Shown here: positions 58,143 to 64,000 of the stretch, piece after piece | Numbering within the stretch: position 1 is the stretch's first letter | Layout of the letters: each line of letters opens with the position of its first letter | NCBI GenBank assembly: GCA_002749535.1 | Contig: MZZL01000106.1 | Location: 150,082-214,081 of the forward strand | DNA: 64,000 bases | Direction: 5' to 3' | From: Apophysomyces variabilis | Taxonomy: Eukaryota; Mucoromycota; Mucoromycetes; Mucorales; Mucoraceae | Position numbers and translations under genes: made by a program | Notes under the pieces: model-generated | Told to the model about the DNA's origin: nothing | The model's input: only the letters and a program-made list of their open reading frames with translations | The model's database searches: none

Positions 58143-60256
58143 TTACGATTTCACTGCATAACAATAATAGAGATTCATAAAGGATCTTTGCATCTCGATT
58201 TCTTCATCCATCTGTTCAAATTGACGGTCGAGTTCTTGATCACTATCCTCTTCCTGTCCGTCTGCTCTCCGTCGTCTAGTCAATTCGATGAGATCGTGAA
58301 GATCGTCTCGGAACATAACTCCCATTTTTCCAGCCCAAATGCCTAGTGGTAGGGACATATAGTTGGCTTGGGTCTGAATGAAGGGATCGATGGTGTGAAA
58401 CAGATCAGGTAACCGCCTAGCCAGACGTGGATCGAATGACTTGCTTTCCATCACATGAATGACTAGGAAAAAAGTTCCCGTTGAGTTCATAGTGGTCTCC
58501 TCCTATCCGCTAAAATTTTTTTACCTTCCGAATTTAATGCTTGTGTGGTACGGCCACCCATCGGTTGACCGTGGTAAATGCGCATATCCATCTCAATGAG
58601 TTCTATAGAACCACCCGGTTTACATAATCGCCAACATTCATGGACGAGTTGTTGATATTGATTGGCTGTATAAGAGAGGATCAAGAAACGACAATGCAGC
58701 AGGTCAAACGCATGATCCGGAAGCGTCTTCAGTCCTTCCAACAGTGAGTCGTAGCACCGAATAAACTTGAAGTTCCGAGGCACCGTCCGACGATTGGGTG
58801 ATGGTCCTCCATCATGATCGTCTATACCAACAACAATCCATTGTGGATAGGTCAATGCGGTCTCGATTCCCCATGCAGCATCACCGCATCTTAGTACAAA
58901 AAGTTCCCATGAGATTATGTTCAAAGCAAAAAGACAGGATACTAAACCCTTCTTTTTGTTTTATTCTTTTGTGTCATCACTTACGCAATCTGTAACACGT
59001 GCTTGTCCGCTGCACCATCCATCGGCCCGCAAAAGAGTCTAAAAGGGAAGATCTTTTTAGCATAAATCTTTTTTTTTTTTTTTGGTTTTTTTTTTTTTTT
59101 GCTTATTTTTTNACCGTCCGACGATTGGGTGATGGTCCTCCATCATGATCGTCTATACCAACAACAATCCATTGTGGATAGGTCAATGCGGTCTCGATTC
59201 CCCATGCAGCATCACCGCATCTTAGTACAAAAAGTTCCCATGAGATTATGTTCAAAGCAAAAAGACAGGATACTAAACCCTTCTTTTTGTTTTATTCTTT
59301 TGTGTCATCACTTACGCAATCTGTAACACGTGCTTGTCCGCTGCACCATCCATCGGCCCGCAAAAGAGTCTAAAAGGGAAGATCTTTTTAGCATAAATCT
59401 TTTTTTTTTTTTTTGGTTTTGTTTTATTATTGCTGATTTCTTACCCATCTAAAGCTAGACGAACCAGGTCGTGTTTGACAATCCAACGATCCGTGACCCG
59501 CGAAGATCGATGATTCTCGTCAAGCCAATAGGGATCCACGTCGTTGTCTTGTTCGTTATAATCCAATAAATGCCCATCTTTCATCATGGCGGCAAAATTC
59601 GGAGAGACCGGTTGTGAACAAAAGATGGAGGCTGGCCGAGATCCCATAGGCGTATTGTCGTCTGATATGAGTGAAGTAATAGAATGACGTTTCCCATGAT
59701 GATGCTGATGATGGTTGGCAAGACCAAGAAGAGGCGCTGCCAACCGGTATTCTTGATAGCTATGGCTTTGCTGTTGTTCTTGTCGGAGAAGTTCGTCTTG
59801 TGATGTCCGAGGGCTTCCTCCGCTGACACTGTGGGGAATGGCTCGGGGGAGACGTTGATGATGTGGCCAATGAAAACGCGGATGATTCGGATGCCGTTTC
59901 CGCGCTTTAGACCATAGATCACTAAGAATTGATTTATCGTTGGGCTGTTGTTGTTGTTGGTAGGAACCTGCCGATAGTTGATCATCCGATAAGACAGAAC
60001 TTCCGGTCGTTTGCTGTGAATTTCTTCGGCCTCCTGATGAAGATACCAGTGAAGCGACTAAGCTGTTCCTGTTATGATTAGAATGTTGTGTCGTATCGAG
60101 CGGAACATCAATAGGTTCTGTCTGTCTGATCGAATGAACTGAACAAAGATCATCCGTATCTTTATCTTCTTGAGGTGACAAAGGATGAGTGAGTTTTGCC
60201 AACCAACTAAGTAACCATGACGACCGTGTTTTATCTTCTTTGTCTGTTTGCAACAT
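58143..60256 (-). CDS. SAM-dependent methyltransferase (UmtA/LaeA-like)
   Basis: The consistent model uses exons 60256-59445, 59369-59316, 58889-58525 and 58462-58143; 516 aa. About 250 residues of disordered Ser/Gln/His-rich sequence precede the catalytic part. Splicing gives HVLQIACGDAAWGIETAL, a class I methyltransferase motif I with CGDAAWG in place of the usual GxGxG, then WIVVGIDDHD (acidic residue for the ribose), FDLLHCRFLIL and LCKPGGSIELIEMD. The C-terminal half has LPLGIWAGKMGVMFRDDLHDLIE and ends in an acidic helix. Such enzymes are numerous in Mucoromycota and recall LaeA-type regulators of metabolism; the substrate is unknown. The assembly repeats exon 2 and part of exon 3 around an N at 59112, so a naive model would be wrong; using each exon once closes the frame exactly. 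Confidence 0.85.
58782..59111. repeat. Duplicated block, copy A (ends at N)
   Basis: This 330-bp block recurs from 59113 at an offset of exactly 331 bp. The match is perfect for nearly 300 bp. The last about 25 bases of copy A, next to the N, differ from copy B only by replacement of other bases with T. It contains methyltransferase exon 2 and the start of exon 3. Confidence 0.93.
59112..59112. other. Ambiguous base N at a contig-like join
   Basis: Single N exactly between the two copies of the duplicated block. It marks a place where assembled pieces were joined without resolving their overlap. Confidence 0.85.
59113..59440. repeat. Duplicated block, copy B
   Basis: Second copy of the block, continuing without a break into the 5' part of the methyltransferase gene. 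Its poly-T boundary (TTTTGTTTTATTATTGCTGATTTC) is clean, unlike the corresponding end of copy A. Confidence 0.93.
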
Positions 60257-60493
60257 CAGGATTTAAAGAGAAAAGAAAAAAAAAGAAGAGAAGAAAATCT
60301 CATAAAGTGTATCTGTTTTTATTTAAAACTTTTTTTATTATGATTATTTTGGAAATGGAAAATTGCTTCTTTTATCCCTTGCAGTGATAGGAGAATAAGG
60401 CGCAACTGCATTCATCAGTCATTGTTTCATCTCTCTTTCTGCTGTGCCACCTCTTATGATAAGCATATGCCATTTCACACCAGACCCTGGAAA

Positions 60494-61946
60494 CTATGAT
60501 GAAGACGTATAAAAGTATATCTTTTCCCACAATGGCAAATAGTCTCGAAGTATACCTAACAAAGATAGCATCCTTAACAAGTTTCATTCACCAAAAAGCA
60601 TGACTTACTTCCAACCATCGATAAAACCGCCTTGTTTTCCACAGAGTTACAGTACCTCTCTAAGCGTGGCCTAGAAAAAGTTTACAAACACTAAGCGCAT
60701 TGTGCCTCTTCTTTCTTTCTCTTTTTTTTTTTAAGATTTACCTTGTGATCTTGGTATAAAACGCGCCCCGCAGCAGGTTCCACCACAGAAGGTTGGCTCG
60801 TCTAGACATCTCTTGTTTTTCCAATGGGAACATCCTCGTTCTTCTACCTCCATCGAAAGATTTTCGCAAAGCAGCTTGTGATGCTAGTTCCACCGCCAAG
60901 GAAAGCAACCAAGGTCGCCATGAACGTTGACCATACCTAAGAATCGCCAGCACTTATTTTTGGCATAAGACGCATGAATATCGATTCTATGCCGGAACCT
61001 ATCCAATCTTTCTCCCTTTTTCTTTTACCGTAAATAAGTGGACGTAAAATGTACAGGATCTCTCCAAATCGACCGAGAAAGCTCAGGACATGAACCATTT
61101 GATCAGGCCTTCGCAATTTCTCTGGAGTTAAAACCTTTGACATCAAATAATCCTGCACGTCAGCCACAGCTGTCTTCATGCGCGGAATCTCTTTCCCTGT
61201 TCGTTGCCCCGTCCAGATTGAAAAGTTGTCCAAGGATGACTTGGGTCTTTGAGCCAGCATAGCAGGATCAATATCCCGCTGCAGATGCGTAGGCTGCAAT
61301 GTCATGCGTTGCGATGTCAGTCGGAAGAGAGTGAGACGGAGGATCACTCTAACAGTCAACTAGTTTACTATTTGCCAAACAGAAAAAAAGGGAAATTATC
61401 AGAAATAAAGATACTTACTTTACTGTCTCCAGAAATGCGATCCATCGCCACTGTGTTGCTTTTCCCCATTTTTTCAAGACGCCCATTTCCATCAGCACTT
61501 GGGTATATGAAATAACAGCCAACGCATGCGAAACCTGACGATGCACTTGTGATTTGTTCGACCAAAAGATCAGATATTTGTTGAAAGCAGACTCTTCAAG
61601 GATTTCGTTTTTGAACTCTGTGTGGTGCTCTTTGACAGCTCGACGTAAGATAGAATTATGATACAGACCAACAAGGTTCAAAGTGGCATACACTAATAAA
61701 GAAAGCGGGTAAGGATAAACCGTTGCATAGTCGGTATTTAGAGGGAAATACACTTACGTGCTTGCGATGCGAATTCGGCATCGTGGAATCGACCTGAGAG
61801 AAAGATTTTAGCGAGGTTCAACGCGTTTGTTCACCGTTCATCCTGCCTGGCAATATGTATGTCAAGGAGCGTAATGCGGATTCAATGCTAGTGATTTGGG
61901 AGGCATTCTTCAGTAAGAAGTCTTCGTACTGCGTCAAGTATTCCAT
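60494..61946 (-). CDS. pex16: Peroxisome biogenesis membrane protein PEX16
   Basis: Seven exons: 61946-61847, 61792-61757, 61692-61419, 61348-61029, 60952-60742, 60670-60609, 60555-60494; 354 aa. PEX16 brings PEX3 and other membrane proteins to peroxisomes and the ER. It reads YEDFLLKNASQITSIESALR, SLTYILPGRFHDAEFASQAL, YATLNLVGLYHNSIL, HVLSFLGRFGEILYILRPLIY, RRANLLWWNLLRGAFYTK, ITRPRLERYCNS and DYLPLWEKIYFYTSSS, all typical of the family through to the C-terminus. The start MEYLTQYEDF is chosen because it matches the family; the frame is open further upstream without similarity. The first intron appears to use a GC donor: GC-AG splicing gives the conserved LPGRF, whereas a GT donor 12 bp downstream would insert four residues. 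Confidence 0.93.
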
Positions 61947-62329
61947 TAGGCTTAAGACAGGGATAAGAAAACCAAAAGACAGTTTGCTGAGTTGAGATGA
62001 GTAAGGCTTAATCGTGCTTAGAATGGAAAGTGATGGTCCGGTTGCCGGGCCATCTCGTGAAACCATCGCTATCCGATTTCCCATGACTTGATATATGCGC
62101 AAAACATGAGTAGAAAGTAGTTTTTTATTGTGTATCTTTTCTTTTTCCCATCTATAGAAACGGAGCGGGTGGTTTTGCGTGGCGAGTAAACAGAAATAAC
62201 ACAAAAATGAATGAAGCTTTTTTTTCCTTGGGATGCAATGTTAGGTTGGGTTCTTCTCTCAATGAGTGCGGTGTATGAAGTTAGGTGGAGATATAAAGAA
62301 AGTTGGTTCGCAAACAGGCACGTGAAAAT
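61947..62329. other. Intergenic between PRELI and PEX16 genes
   Basis: About 380 bp between the PRELI gene's stop and the PEX16 start, both on the minus strand. The PEX16 frame stays open upstream to 62204 but without family similarity, so this is taken as 5' leader and promoter. Confidence 0.5.
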
Positions 62330-63007
62330 CTACTTTTGTCGTTCGGGATGGTCTGCTTCAGCCATCACCACGAATTTCTCTAATACTTTGCTAAATCCTT
62401 CCCGTCCAACTACCGCATTCTGCTGAAATCGTTTCAACGAGAAATCCTCGATCATGTTTGCCCATCGCGATACCAAACTGCCAGCAGATATGGCGGCCTG
62501 CTGAGTAAACTGGGTCCTGTTAACAAAAAAAAATTTAAGTCAACAATTACTCTCTTGCAAATGTTTTCCTAAGAAATCCTTACTTTTGTTTCGTTTCGGG
62601 ATGTTCCCGGTACTCAATCGTCTCCTCTACGGATAACAGGTTGCTCATGGTCAAGTTTATGCTTTTCATTGTAAGAGTCTTCTTTTTCGGATCGATTATC
62701 GAAATCTCTCGAACGTATTGGGTCGTATCTGTACCAAGAATCTGTTGTTATTGTTATTAGTTTTATTGCAAATATTCAAGGCTTGCCCAGTCATTTACTT
62801 TACCTTGAGGATAAAAGAAGGGACATTCTGGTTCACTGTAATAAGTCGCTCCGTTGTTAAGATACCGGTCTTTGGGTCCACGGTTCTGTTAATGACGTCC
62901 ACATGGGTAACGTGAGGGCATTTGTCATTAGGATACTTTTGCCAGTTGGCTGCAGAAACCAGACTCCACTCGTAATCATAGTCGTGTGTCGATTTAAACA
63001 GCTTCAT
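62330..63007 (-). CDS. PRELI/MSF1-domain mitochondrial lipid-transfer protein (Ups/Slowmo family)
   Basis: Three exons: 63007-62804, 62741-62584, 62516-62330; 182 aa, the usual size. Ups/PRELID proteins pair with Mdm35/TRIAP1 and carry phosphatidic acid or phosphatidylserine across the mitochondrial intermembrane space. The sequence begins MKLFKSTHDYDYEWSLVSAANWQKYPND, followed by HVDVINRTVDPKTGILTTERLI, YVREISIIDPKKKTLTMKSINL, NLLSVEETIEYREHP, FTQQAAISAGSL and GREGFSKVLEKF, matching the PRELI domain from end to end. It resembles the Ups2/Slowmo branch more than Ups1, but assignment needs a tree. No separate presequence is present, as expected for the family. Confidence 0.92.
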
Positions 63008-64000
63008 GGCGCAAGTCGGGAATGAAGAAAAGAGGAAAAGAGGAAGATAACAAAAATACCCAACGGAAAGGGTCCCTTATGAAAAATTTTACGTACGTCA
63101 TTGGTTCCGTGGTCTTAATTTTTTTTAATAGCGCAATTGTGGAGAAACCAAGTGTCCAGTTCGCTAAGCAGGCAGCAACATATCCAATAGTGTCCTACTT
63201 TCTAACGTACATGCAACGGATAGACATATATTTATTTGGGATACATCAACCTTAGCCGAAAGGGAAATGCCTGCTGCTGCGCTTTAAAATCATCGTATAC
63301 CCGACCTCACATTCAGATAAAACCCACAAATGCATGGATATCTTTCTCTTATATAGCTGGGAGTCAAAGTGGCAAATTGAGGGTGCGGAAGAAAGAACAA
63401 GGAGTAGTTCAAATGTATGCGGGGAAAAAGGGGGGTAAAGAACTTATTCGCAAACATTTGGACTTGTACTCCATGCACTGGAAATCCAATCCAATTAGGC
63501 GATTTGCAAATTAAATCTGCGCACCTTGTCTCCTCCGGAGAACAATATAGAAACCACAACATCTATGATATATGACTGGGCATATCATGTTTATTAAAAT
63601 GTTTGGACAGAACACACAACAGCAGTTGTATTACTGTAGATATTTGACTGCACCCTTACCTTATCCGGTAGCTTGCCCATTACAACGATTCAACCGCTGC
63701 CATACTTGCCTCCGGCCACACTGTTTGACAGCGAGTATACACAAGGTCAAAGAGTTTAGCCGCTTCAAAAGGCCCAACAACTCTCATTGTTTCTCCTCAT
63801 CAGTAAAAGTAAGCCGGCAAATGAATTCATCACTGCACGAAGCACATAAGCTATGACCAGTAGTACCAGCAATACTGCTGGTACAGTAATCATAAATGTT
63901 GTTATCACCGGGAACTAACAATATCATTTTAAAGGCTTCCTTTTCTAAACGAGCGGAATCTCATGCGTAGTGTTAGAATAAGAGGAGAAAAACATCGGGA
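63008..64000. other. Intergenic end of window
   Basis: About 1 kb with no supported gene. It contains a perfect 9-bp inverted repeat at 63863-63884. Open frames of 70-94 codons have no recognisable domain. Confidence 0.45.
63863..63884. repeat. Perfect 9-bp inverted repeat with 4-nt loop
   Basis: GTACCAGCA, ATAC, TGCTGGTAC. No adjacent gene explains it as a terminator; it may be chance or the end of an unrecognised element. Confidence 0.6.

Noticed and set aside
1..64000. CRISPR arrays, prokaryotic operons, rRNA genes, secondary-metabolite cluster
   Set aside because: No spaced direct repeats, no rRNA-like conserved blocks, genes are intron-rich and functionally unrelated, and a single methyltransferase does not make a biosynthetic cluster.

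Overview
The window looks like nuclear DNA of a filamentous fungus, most likely a Mucoromycota (Mucorales-like) zygomycete. Genes are cut by many short GT-AG introns (about 44-100 nt), intergenic DNA is AT-rich with pyrimidine tracts, there are no operons, and the gene set is eukaryotic: SmD2, Nsp1, beta-adaptin, kinesin, PEX16, NDUFAF6. The phylum is an inference from gene structure and protein style. Exon models were built by hand from splice sites and reading frame. Each complete model given closes to a whole number of codons.

Layout. 1-2479: no clear gene. 2480-4685 (+): short Sey1/RHD3-type GTPase. 5037-6476 (+): Tubby-like protein. 6745-7620 (+): unknown acidic/lysine-rich protein. 9514-10406 (+): Gcn4-type bZIP factor, convergent with a beta-adaptin (-, 10682-13871) that carries a 98-bp minisatellite in one intron. 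13.9-18.6 kb: gene-poor. 18583-21130 (+): large disordered protein. 22740-22904: a MITE with long terminal inverted repeats and a 9-bp target duplication. 23248-23936 (+): SmD2. 24310-26109 (-): F-box/LRR protein. 26465-29026 (-): multi-BRCT protein. 29931-32003 (+): Nsp1/Nup62 nucleoporin. 32351-32938 (-): Sec72-like TPR protein. 33490-34579 (+): NAA40-type N-alpha-acetyltransferase. 34.6-39.7 kb: gene-poor.

39730-45543 (+): kinesin-4-like motor of 1799 aa. 45998-47360 (+): NDUFAF6. 49500-51837 (+): protein combining a GATA-like finger and a PHD finger, behind a tandemly duplicated pyrimidine-rich leader. 52939-56443 (+): three related small secreted proteins, one intact and two broken. 58143-60256 (-): SAM-dependent methyltransferase, disturbed by a duplicated block around a single N that looks like an assembly join. 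60494-61946 (-): PEX16. 62330-63007 (-): PRELI/Ups lipid-transfer protein. The rest has no supported gene.

Most genes are unlinked housekeeping functions (membrane traffic, splicing, nuclear pore, mitochondria, peroxisome, DNA damage). I saw no coherent multi-gene novel system. The most unusual items are the truncated Sey1-like GTPase with a charged repeat and one hydrophobic tail, the decaying secreted-protein cluster, the MITE, and the intronic 98-bp array with a solo copy nearby.
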